Assembly: GCA_964467175.1 (NCBI GenBank)
Contig: CAYXNY010000027.1
Coordinates: 1 to 13,900 of the forward strand
Source: JAWAFD01 sp964467175
GTDB taxonomy: Archaea; Micrarchaeota; Micrarchaeia; Anstonellales; J096
DNA: 13,900 nucleotides
Direction of reading: 5' to 3'
Position numbers and translations under genes: made by a program. The stretch's first letter is position 1. The number at the start of each line of letters is the position of its first letter. Positions 1-6,609 of this stretch are shown piece after piece. The notes below the pieces were generated by a model that was not told where the DNA came from, searched no databases, and saw only the letters and a program-made list of their open reading frames with translations.

Positions 1-164
1 TTCTGGGCTTCAGTGGCCATGCTATCGCTTTGGACAATAGTAGTTTTAGGGTTTTCGGTTAGCTGAGCTTCTTTTTTAGCGAATATGCAGTTTGAAGCAA
101 ACGCTGATGATAGTAAAACTAAAGCAGTAGTTTTAATACTCCCCCGAACTACTCTAACGGCCAT
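1..164 (-). CDS. Secreted or membrane-anchored protein, N-terminal fragment (runs off left edge)
   Basis: The minus strand reads open from an ATG at 162-164 to the window edge, giving 54 residues. The start is basic (MAVRVVRGSIKTT), followed by a hydrophobic stretch (ALVLLSSAFAS, about residues 14-24) and then a polar Thr/Ser/Glu-rich tail. This is the layout of a signal peptide with possible cleavage after AFA at residues 21-23. A Cys at residue 26 follows Ala-Ser-Asn and does not make a good lipobox. A TATA-like box lies 24-30 bases upstream and there is no Shine-Dalgarno site, so a leaderless mRNA is likely. The mature domain lies outside the window, so I assign no function. Confidence 0.6.
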   Translation of the reverse strand, partial: MAVRVVRGSIKTTALVLLSSAFASNCIFAKKEAQLTENPKTTIVQSDSMATEAQ

Positions 165-187
165 AACTCTACTTATACCAAAGGGAA

Positions 188-194
188 TATTTAA
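188..194 (-). promoter_or_regulatory. TATA-like box for the left-edge gene
   Basis: The minus strand reads TTAAATA, preceded by an A-rich stretch that could serve as a BRE. It lies 24-30 bases upstream of the ATG at 164, the archaeal spacing for transcription beginning at or near the start codon. Confidence 0.5.
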
Positions 195-295
195 GGTTTT
201 CTGCGCTGTTATGCCGGCCAAGATCGTAATATTTTATCAGCGAAAAACAAATAATTTGTGTTACCGATGTCTGTTTATTTTACATGATTGCCTGC

Positions 296-324
296 AAGCG
301 ATCAAAAATTTCTATTTGCTATTC
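296..324 (+). repeat. Direct repeat, left copy, downstream of pepA
   Basis: This 29-base stretch matches 4445-4472 in the same orientation at 27 positions, with one substitution (A301 against C4450) and one extra T. The similarity ends sharply on both sides. The two copies bracket the AAA+/pepA operon. It is AT-rich but far too similar for chance in 14 kb. Confidence 0.7.
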
Positions 325-327
325 GCT

Positions 328-338
328 AAAATAAAAAA
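328..338 (-). terminator. T-rich terminator after pepA
   Basis: The minus strand reads TTTTTTATTTT about 55 bases past the pepA stop. Oligo-T tracts without a required hairpin are the usual archaeal termination signal. No other minus-strand gene intervenes. Confidence 0.45.
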
Positions 339-391
339 CATTCTCGCTCTCGCTTTCGCCTCTACTCCATTTCTTCTTCACTTTTTTGTTT

Positions 392-1723
392 TTACGCAGT
401 TGCTATTACCTCACTAATCAGCCTTACCCCAATTCCCGGAGCCCCCTTGCTGAAATAAGGATGGTTTTCTTTTATATTAAAAACCCCTGCGATATCAAGG
501 TGCACCCAGGGGACAGAAACAAACTCTCTGAGGAAGGCGGCTGCTGTGCAGGCACCGGCCTCTTTCTTTCCAGAGATGTTTTTCAGGTCTGCAAAGTCGC
601 TCTTCATCATATCGCCGTACTCTTTGAAGAGAGGCATAAGCCAAACCCTCTCATGGGTTTTTTCCCCTGCTTCCATGAATTTGCAGGCAAGTTCATCGCT
701 GGTTGAGAACATTCCTATTGCATGAGAACCGAGCGCAATAGAGATCGCCCCTGTAAGCGTTGCGACATCTACTATAAAATCCGGCTTTCTCTCGTTTGCA
801 AATGCGAGCGCATCTGCCAAAACAAGCCTTCCCTCAGCGTCTGTATTCAATATCTCAACGGTTTTTCCATTGTACAACCTTATTATGTCTCCAGGCTTAG
901 TTGCATTTCCTCCCGGCATATTCTCTACAAATGGAAGGAAAGCTGAAACCTTAAGAGGGAGTTTTAGTTTTGCTACTGCTCTCAAAACACCAAAAACAAC
1001 GCATGCGCCGGTTTTGTCAAGCTTCATGTCCTCCATCTGCTCTGCATTCTTTATGTCCAGCCCTCCAGAATCAAACGTAAGGCCCTTCCCGACAAGAACA
1101 ACGTGTTTTTTCGCATTTTTCGGAGAATAAGAAATTTCAACAAAAACCGGTGGATTTGAGCTTCCTTTGCTTACTGCGAGAATGCCGTTCATATCCATTT
1201 TTTCAATCTGCTTTTTATCATAAACTTTTACCGCCATGCCAAGCTCGTTTGCAAATTTCTTTGCCTCGTTTGCAAAAAATTCCGGAGTGGCGATAACAGG
1301 CGGAAGGTTTGCCAAACTCCGCGCATAATTCTGCGCTTCAGTTAAAATCGTTGCTCTTTTTAGAACCTGCGCATAACTAACATCAGTATCTATGTATGCA
1401 AAAAATTCATTTTCCTTTTCTTTTTCGCTTTTCATTGAGAAAGTATAATCTGCTAGGTAAAGTCCTTCTGCGATAAGCTCAACCTCGCGTTCTGGCTTGA
1501 GAATCCTAGGCGGGATGAAATTCAATTCATAAATTTCCTGGCCTTTCGCGAACCGGTATGCCACTGCAGCCGCCTTTCTCAAATCATCATCGCAGAAATC
1601 CTTTCTCTCCCCGAGTTCAACAACAATGTTTTTTCCATCCATCTTTGCAGAAAACTTTTTCCTCTTCTCACCAAAAACAAACCGCGCATCGCTCTTCGCT
1701 TTTTTTACCAGATACACCCTCAT
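392..1723 (-). CDS. pepA: Leucyl aminopeptidase, M17 family
   Basis: This is a 443-residue cytosolic dinuclear-metal aminopeptidase that removes N-terminal residues from peptides; the family works as hexamers. The catalytic C-terminal domain is complete: K213 and D218 in VGKGLTFDSGG, K225, D236 in MKLDKTGA, and D295, E297 and R299 in NTDAEGRL, matching the metal ligands and catalytic Lys/Arg of E. coli PepA. The N-terminal domain (about 1-120) is divergent and shorter than in the roughly 500-residue bacterial enzymes. I chose the ATG at 1723 because AGGAGG lies seven bases upstream; a longer reading from 1771 would overlap the AAA+ gene and has no such signal. It begins four bases after the AAA+ stop, so the two are cotranscribed and translation may be coupled. 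Peptide trimming downstream of the AAA+ unfoldase is a reasonable inference. Confidence 0.93.
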   Translation of the reverse strand: MRVYLVKKAKSDARFVFGEKRKKFSAKMDGKNIVVELGERKDFCDDDLRKAAAVAYRFAKGQEIYELNFIPPRILKPEREVELIAEGLYLADYTFSMKSEKEKENEFFAYIDTDVSYAQVLKRATILTEAQNYARSLANLPPVIATPEFFANEAKKFANELGMAVKVYDKKQIEKMDMNGILAVSKGSSNPPVFVEISYSPKNAKKHVVLVGKGLTFDSGGLDIKNAEQMEDMKLDKTGACVVFGVLRAVAKLKLPLKVSAFLPFVENMPGGNATKPGDIIRLYNGKTVEILNTDAEGRLVLADALAFANERKPDFIVDVATLTGAISIALGSHAIGMFSTSDELACKFMEAGEKTHERVWLMPLFKEYGDMMKSDFADLKNISGKKEAGACTAAAFLREFVSVPWVHLDIAGVFNIKENHPYFSKGAPGIGVRLISEVIATA

Positions 1724-1727
1724 ATCA

Positions 1728-4397
1728 CTACCTCCTCTCTCCGTATTCCTCCATGAATTTCTTATAAACATAAAGCATATCCCTTGTTATTGAAGGCATC
1801 CTGCCCTCTATTAGTTTAACCACCTCCGCGTTAGTCATGCTCGGCGTTTTTCCTTCAAGCTTTTTCTTTGCGAGCGCCATCTTCACCTCTTGGCATACGC
1901 TTGCTATATCAGCACTGCTGTAGTCCTTTGCAGCTTCGGCAAGCTTCCCCAAATCGAACATCTTTGCAAAATTTCCAAGGTGGATTCTGAATATTTCTTC
2001 CCGCACCTCTTTGTTAGGAGGCCCTACATAGATTATTTTGTCAAACCTTCCGGGCCTTAGAAGGGCGCGGTCGAGAAGGTGCGGGAGGTTGGTTGCTCCA
2101 ATCACAACAACATTCTTCGTTTTCCTTATTCCATCCATTTCCTGCAAAAGCTGGCCCATTATTGGGCTCACTACCTCCCTCATAGGAGCGACCGTCTCAA
2201 CCTCATCAATGAATATCACCGCGGGCGCATTTTCCCTGGCCCTGTTGAATGTTTCCTTTATCACCTCAACTGCCTGGGAAGGGCCTCTCTCCATAAGCTC
2301 TGCACCGCTCAGGAAAAGCATCGGAACGTTGAACTCATTTGCAGCCGCCTTTACTATGTATGTTTTTCCTGTTCCCGGAGGGCCGAAGAGGAGAATGCCT
2401 GAAACCGGCTTCACCTCAAACTCCTCTAAAAGTTCCGGGTGGAGGAGGGGCATCTCAACCGCCTCCCTGAGCGCATTCTTCACATCCTCCAAGTCTGCAA
2501 CATCCGAGAAATTTACCTTCTTCTCAGCTTCCTTCCTTTCCTTCTTCTTCCTCGCGCTCCTCTCAAAATCAAGCTTGAATGTTTCTTGCTCCTCGAGCAT
2601 GGCCAGGCTTACAGATGGCTTTGTCTCCCCTATAACTTCAGAAAAATGCTCCATCCTTATCGGAACGATGATGTTCTTTTCCATCGCTTCCCTTGCCGCG
2701 AGCTTTTTTGCCTCTGCAACAACGTTTGCAATGTCCGCTCCGGTAAACCTCTCTGTCATTTTTGCAAGCTTTTCAAAGTCAACATCCTGGGCAAGGGGAA
2801 GGCCTTTTGTGTGGACCTTGAATATTGATTTTCTAGCTTCCATATCAGGAACAGGCATGTATATTATTTTATCAAACCTTCCGGGCCTTAGGAGGGCAGG
2901 GTCGAGAAGGTGGGGCACATTTGTAGCGCCTATCACAATCACCGGCTTTTCTGTTCTGAAACCATCAAGCTCCATGAGGAAAACGCTCAATGCCTCCGGC
3001 CCCTCATGCAATCTCGCAGTTCGCTTTTTTCCCAGCCAGTCGATCTCATCAAAAAACAGGATGCATGGGCTGTGCTTCCTCGCTATCTCGAATATTTCTG
3101 TTATGTTCTTTTCGGTTTCTCCGTGCCATTTTGACTGTATTTCCGAGGACTTTACATAAAAAAACGGATAATCTATCTCTTTTGCAAGGGCTCGCATGAG
3201 CATAGTTTTACCAGTACCCGGCGGGCCGAAAAATAATATTCCTTTCGGCGGCTTCAATCCATATGCATATGCAACCTCAGCCTTCTGTAAAGGAGTAAGT
3301 ATTGCCTCTTTCAGCTCTTTCTTCACCTCTTCATAACCGCCAACATCCTCAAGCCCTTTTTCTCCCTTGCTCAGCGTAAGCTCCTGCAAACCGAATTTTC
3401 CATACATCTTCATCTGCTCTTTTTTTATGAGCTCTAGCTCCTTGCTGAACCTAAACCCCATGGATTCTGCAAATGCAATAAGGAGAACAGATGCAACAGA
3501 ATACACTGCCATTTCTATTCTGAACTCTACCCCAAATGCCATGCATAGTGGGTAGTAGAGAACTGGGACAAGAAGGAGAACAAGGGAGGAGAGAAGTTCT
3601 ATACTTTTTGCTTTAACCCTCCCTGGAAGGAAAGAAATAATATAGAGAACAGATGCCCATATCAAAAGCTGGGCGATGCCGGAATCCATGAAAAGTATTC
3701 TTAGAAGGTTTGTGGAAACGACTGAGAGGGCTGAGTTCAGCCTGAGGGCTGTTGCAAAATCAAAAAGGTTGCTCACCGCAATTCCAAAGCCGGAAAATAT
3801 TGTTATAATGCCAAAAGGAGGCTTTGAAACCTGCAGGTCTTCGCTAGTGAGGTATATGCTGCTTCTTATTGGGAAGTACGCTGCGTTCTGAACCTGCCAT
3901 AGAGAAGAAAGGAGGAGAACAAGAAGGATGGAGCCGGCTGCAATCGCTATGGATTTGTGCGAGCCGAAATGGAGGGCTGCAAGAGCCATTCCCAAGTATA
4001 TGAACCCTCCCAATAGAGAGATGGGGAAGGGCGCGAAGGGGAGAAATACTAAAATCTGGAGTGCCGCGAGTATTCCCCAATATTCCCATGCCTCAAAAAG
4101 AACGAATGCAAGAACCAAGAGGAAAACCCATCCAAAAACAGTGCTCTGGTAGCTGAATGAAAAAAGCGCGAGAAAGGTTGAGAATATTACCCCAAGAGGA
4201 GGTCTTTTGTAGGCAATTGCGCCTGCAATCATCGCAAGGAACGGGATGATATAAGGAGGGTAGAAGGGCGCAACAGAAAGGATGCCCAAAGCGCCTAGAA
4301 AAACAAGAAAGGCATTCCAGAAACTTTCATTCTGCCTGAGTTTATGCGCATATGCTTTCAGCGTCAGAGTGGAAACGGGCGCATAGGATGTCTGCAT
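1728..4397 (-). CDS. Polytopic membrane protein fused to tandem CDC48-type AAA+ ATPase domains
   Basis: This 889-residue protein has two halves. Residues about 28-313 are mostly hydrophobic with some ten predicted membrane segments; residues about 330-870 carry two AAA+ modules. D1 has GPPGTGKT at 391-398, Walker B ILFFDEID at 446-453 and RPGRFD at 504-509. D2 has GPPGTGKT at 672-679, Walker B VIFIDEVE at 727-734 and RPGRFD at 781-786. Both have the ATN sensor-1 motif. A charged Lys/Glu linker (about 603-628) joins them. The D1 pore loop keeps an aromatic residue (KWHGE, W424), but D2 has MERGPSQA with none. The usual CDC48 N domain is absent, replaced by the membrane part, and there is no protease domain. 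The likely role is ATP-driven extraction or remodelling of membrane proteins from the cytoplasmic face. I prefer the ATG at 4397 over an upstream TTG at 4454, because the TATA-like box lies between them. Confidence 0.88.
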   Translation of the reverse strand: MQTSYAPVSTLTLKAYAHKLRQNESFWNAFLVFLGALGILSVAPFYPPYIIPFLAMIAGAIAYKRPPLGVIFSTFLALFSFSYQSTVFGWVFLLVLAFVLFEAWEYWGILAALQILVFLPFAPFPISLLGGFIYLGMALAALHFGSHKSIAIAAGSILLVLLLSSLWQVQNAAYFPIRSSIYLTSEDLQVSKPPFGIITIFSGFGIAVSNLFDFATALRLNSALSVVSTNLLRILFMDSGIAQLLIWASVLYIISFLPGRVKAKSIELLSSLVLLLVPVLYYPLCMAFGVEFRIEMAVYSVASVLLIAFAESMGFRFSKELELIKKEQMKMYGKFGLQELTLSKGEKGLEDVGGYEEVKKELKEAILTPLQKAEVAYAYGLKPPKGILFFGPPGTGKTMLMRALAKEIDYPFFYVKSSEIQSKWHGETEKNITEIFEIARKHSPCILFFDEIDWLGKKRTARLHEGPEALSVFLMELDGFRTEKPVIVIGATNVPHLLDPALLRPGRFDKIIYMPVPDMEARKSIFKVHTKGLPLAQDVDFEKLAKMTERFTGADIANVVAEAKKLAAREAMEKNIIVPIRMEHFSEVIGETKPSVSLAMLEEQETFKLDFERSARKKKERKEAEKKVNFSDVADLEDVKNALREAVEMPLLHPELLEEFEVKPVSGILLFGPPGTGKTYIVKAAANEFNVPMLFLSGAELMERGPSQAVEVIKETFNRARENAPAVIFIDEVETVAPMREVVSPIMGQLLQEMDGIRKTKNVVVIGATNLPHLLDRALLRPGRFDKIIYVGPPNKEVREEIFRIHLGNFAKMFDLGKLAEAAKDYSSADIASVCQEVKMALAKKKLEGKTPSMTNAEVVKLIEGRMPSITRDMLYVYKKFMEEYGERR
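1731..1736 (-). promoter_or_regulatory. Shine-Dalgarno site of pepA
   Basis: AGGAGG on the minus strand, inside the last codons of the AAA+ gene and seven bases before the ATG at 1723. It decides the pepA start and shows that this internal gene uses a leadered mRNA. Confidence 0.75.
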
Positions 4398-4412
4398 GCA
4401 AGGATTTGAGAG

Positions 4413-4422
4413 TAAGCGCTTA
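4413..4422. promoter_or_regulatory. Palindrome overlapping the AAA+ TATA box (candidate operator)
   Basis: TAAGCGCTTA is a perfect ten-base palindrome that overlaps the TATA-like box at 4419-4426. A one-mismatch-pair version, TAAGCGCTCA, sits at 4444-4453, 31 bases (about three helical turns) further upstream. This layout would suit a repressor or activator dimer; the regulator is unknown. Confidence 0.4.
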
Positions 4423-4426
4423 AAAA
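4419..4426 (-). promoter_or_regulatory. TATA-like box of the AAA+/pepA operon
   Basis: TTTTTAAG on the minus strand, 22-29 bases upstream of the ATG at 4397, with no Shine-Dalgarno site between. The spacing supports a leaderless start at 4397. Confidence 0.5.
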
Positions 4427-4444
4427 CTATTCGGAAGAGAGCGT

Positions 4445-4472
4445 AAGCGCTCAAAAATTCTATTTGCTATTC
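4445..4472 (+). repeat. Direct repeat, right copy, upstream of the AAA+ gene
   Basis: This 28-base partner of 296-324 (27 shared positions) lies about 50 bases upstream of the AAA+ start. A shortened copy follows nearer the gene at 4412-4432: it shares the GTAAGCGCT start, the A-run and the CTATTC end but lacks the middle, and it contains the palindrome and TATA box. Confidence 0.7.
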
Positions 4473-4496
4473 AACAAGTGAGAGCTATGTAATACA

Positions 4497-4506
4497 TATT
4501 TTAAAA
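4497..4506 (+). promoter_or_regulatory. TATA-like box of the GNAT operon
   Basis: TATTTTAAAA, 24-33 bases upstream of the ATG at 4530, with no Shine-Dalgarno site in between. It is the divergent partner of the AAA+ promoter. Confidence 0.6.
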
Positions 4507-4529
4507 CCATTTTTAGCATAAATTACACT

Positions 4530-5615
4530 ATGGCACGAAAATTTACTGGTAGGAAACCTGTGAAAGGAACGATAACTGGCATGTATGAAAATGGATTAGT
4601 AGAAGAGCGCATACTAAAACTAGAAAATGAAATACTGGAAGAATTTAGTAAAAGGCTCACTGAAAAGTATGGCGAAAAGTATGAAGTCAAAAGTCTTCTT
4701 GACTTGGATTACGGAAGGCAAAGGCTTGCACGGAAACTATATGAGCACCTTTTCCCAATTAAGGATGAGCGGGAACCATGGAGAAAGATTTTGTATAGGT
4801 TGGAAAGAATGGCAAACCGTTCACTTGATGAATTGCTAAATAAAGGTCGCCCCCATGTGGTTGTTATACTGAATGAAAGAAGGGTTGTTGGATACTCGCA
4901 ATTTTTAACCCTGCCTATGGGAGAAAAAGATGTTGTTGTTTATGCTGAGTATGGTGGACTTGCTGATGAGAAATTTATGAGAAGGAACTATAGCGGGCGG
5001 GAGAGTTTCAGGGGCAGAGGATTGTATAGGCATATGTTTGAGCTTAGGCATGCCGTCGCTTCAGCTGAAGCCAAAAAGAGAGGGGGCGTTGTTGTCGGAA
5101 CAATTGGTGATGTTGAAATGCTCGGGCAGGGAGAGACCCCAGAGGAGATAAAACTCAGCGGGAATAGGCTTGCCGCTTTCTTAAAAGTTGGATTTGGAGT
5201 TGTGGTGGGCTATAAGGGTGATCAACCGATAGCTTTCTTAATGCAGCCTCGATTAGATGAAGACAGCGAACCCATGCTTCTCCAGCTCGTATTTGCACCA
5301 TCGGGGGAGGTAGAAATCACCGAAGAACTGCTTAAGAAACTTCCAATGGTCTATATTGAATGTTTTTATGACGAAACTTTTAATAAAGCTGATGTGGACT
5401 ATGCAAGAACATTCGCAGAGGGAAGGATTAACGAGGTAGAAAGAATAACTTTAGTTAGAAGCTTAGATGAGATTCCAACTATTTATGAGTTTGCAAAAGG
5501 TGACAAGTTCCTCAAAGGTCAGATTGAGCGACAGTATGGTCGTTCTACTGAGGAGCAAAAAAAACTAATAGAGAGCGTATTTGCTAAACAAGGTAGGAAT
5601 AATGAAAAAGGGTAA
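4530..5615 (+). CDS. GNAT-like acetyltransferase, 361 residues (paralogue A)
   Basis: The central part has the look of a GNAT fold: a strand RVVGYSQF (118-125), a second strand VVVYAEY (135-141), then FRGRGLY (160-166), which fits the R/Q-x-x-G-x-G/A pyrophosphate loop that binds acetyl-CoA, followed by a helix (MFELRHAVA). The N-terminal 100 residues are helical and charged. The C-terminal part (QPRL at 239-242, DVDYAR at 288-293, IPTIYEFAK, QIERQYG at 331-337) is shared with the convergent gene at 7742-8779, so the two are paralogues with a family-specific tail beyond the GNAT core. It is first in an operon; the next gene overlaps its last 14 bases. The start follows a TATA-like box at leaderless spacing. 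The substrate is unknown. The homology between the paralogues is certain; the acetyltransferase activity is inferred from the loop motif. Confidence 0.75.
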   Translation: MARKFTGRKPVKGTITGMYENGLVEERILKLENEILEEFSKRLTEKYGEKYEVKSLLDLDYGRQRLARKLYEHLFPIKDEREPWRKILYRLERMANRSLDELLNKGRPHVVVILNERRVVGYSQFLTLPMGEKDVVVYAEYGGLADEKFMRRNYSGRESFRGRGLYRHMFELRHAVASAEAKKRGGVVVGTIGDVEMLGQGETPEEIKLSGNRLAAFLKVGFGVVVGYKGDQPIAFLMQPRLDEDSEPMLLQLVFAPSGEVEITEELLKKLPMVYIECFYDETFNKADVDYARTFAEGRINEVERITLVRSLDEIPTIYEFAKGDKFLKGQIERQYGRSTEEQKKLIESVFAKQGRNNEKG

Positions 5616-6597
5616 AGAGAAGGAACCAATAAGCGAAAGTATGCGTAAAAAAATAGAAGCCGCTTGGGAAGGCGTCCGTTTAGAAGAGAAAAGTGGGGTT
5701 ATAGAAAAATTAAGGAGATACGCGGAAAGAGGGAATGTAAAAAAAATAGAGCGTTTGTTGGAAAAGAATAAGGGCTTGTTGAGTGATGAAGAAATTAAAG
5801 GGGTTTTTGATTCGTGCAAAAACGGCGAGGTTAAGAACGTTCTCAGGGAATTTCTTGAAAAAAAGAAAATGGAAAAAGAAGAAGCGGTTGTAACGATTAG
5901 AGAGAAAAGCGATGTTGAAAAAGTTGGCGGGATAATTTTGGCTGTAACAAAAAGCGTGGCAAAAAAATCAAACCCGGTTGAAATATACAAAACGATTAAG
6001 AGAGATATTGAGTTATTTTGGAAAGCAAAGGGAATAAAAGATGAGGAACTCGTAGGTGATAGGGAAAAAATAAAGTCTTCTTTAGAGTTAAAAAACACGA
6101 GCAAGATCGCGATCTCTGAATTCATAGGCAGTTATATGGGCGCAGTAGGGTTTGGGATATTTCTTCAAGCCATTACAAAAAATCCTTACATGGGCGTGGT
6201 CGGCACTATAATCGGGGACTACTTTCCTGCGTTTTTTTCTGCAGAAGCTGTTTGGCTTTTATTAAACTGGGGGTATTACACTGAAAAAGGAATGGGAAAT
6301 CGGGTTGTAAGGTTTTACAAAGATATGCTGCCTTTTCACGCTGCTGCTTTGGTTTCGGCATTACCAGTGTATGCGCTTGGCGGGAGCATATCTACGGCAA
6401 CGGTTGCTCTGGTTGATTGGCTAGCACCCGGCCTTGCTGTATGGTTGCCAGTTCCGATAATCGCTAATGTATTAAACGGCATTATAGGGGAGATAATATA
6501 TCTCTCGTTATTTGTGGGCATGTCGTGGACATACATAGAGAAGGTGCTCGTAGAGAGGTATAATAAATACTTAGAAAAAAAATACAAAAAACAATAG
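5602..6597 (+). CDS. Multi-pass membrane protein with charged N-terminal cytoplasmic region, unknown function
   Basis: This is a 331-residue protein I do not recognise. Residues 1-165 are very rich in Lys and Glu and predicted helical, with two stretches (about 32-58 and 62-90) that resemble short helical-repeat units. Residues about 167-310 are hydrophobic with four or five membrane segments (near 169-192, 196-222, 243-262, 264-284 and 285-309), including a Gly-rich GTIIGDYFPAFF segment with an Asp inside. The tail is basic (KYLEKKYKK), which suggests a cytoplasmic end. I chose the ATG at 5602, preceded by an AGGTAGGA purine stretch; it overlaps the upstream gene by 14 bases, and a TTG at 5581 is less likely. 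Lying between two GNAT genes, it may be their membrane partner or scaffold, but that is inference. Confidence 0.8.
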   Translation: MKKGKEKEPISESMRKKIEAAWEGVRLEEKSGVIEKLRRYAERGNVKKIERLLEKNKGLLSDEEIKGVFDSCKNGEVKNVLREFLEKKKMEKEEAVVTIREKSDVEKVGGIILAVTKSVAKKSNPVEIYKTIKRDIELFWKAKGIKDEELVGDREKIKSSLELKNTSKIAISEFIGSYMGAVGFGIFLQAITKNPYMGVVGTIIGDYFPAFFSAEAVWLLLNWGYYTEKGMGNRVVRFYKDMLPFHAAALVSALPVYALGGSISTATVALVDWLAPGLAVWLPVPIIANVLNGIIGEIIYLSLFVGMSWTYIEKVLVERYNKYLEKKYKKQ

Positions 6598-6602
6598 GAG
6601 GT
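6596..6602 (+). promoter_or_regulatory. Shine-Dalgarno site of the third operon gene
   Basis: AGGAGGT overlaps the stop codon of the membrane-protein gene and sits seven bases before the ATG at 6610. It sets that start and links translation of the two genes. Confidence 0.75.
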
Positions 6603-6609
6603 AGATAAA

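Noticed and set aside
85..417. 110-codon plus-strand reading frame at the left end
   Set aside because: It overlaps the signal-peptide gene, the repeat, the terminator and the pepA 3' end, and its composition (Phe/Leu runs from AT-rich DNA) is not protein-like.
2038..3159. Long open reading frame (373 codons) on the plus strand opposite the AAA+ domains
   Set aside because: It is antisense to a protein with complete AAA+ motifs; its internal repetition (the same NLPGLRRA phrase twice) merely mirrors the two RPGRFD regions. No promoter or ribosome-binding site.
4398..4454. Upstream TTG start of the AAA+ gene at 4454
   Set aside because: It would place the start upstream of the TATA-like box and inside the repeat; the ATG at 4397 has correct leaderless spacing.
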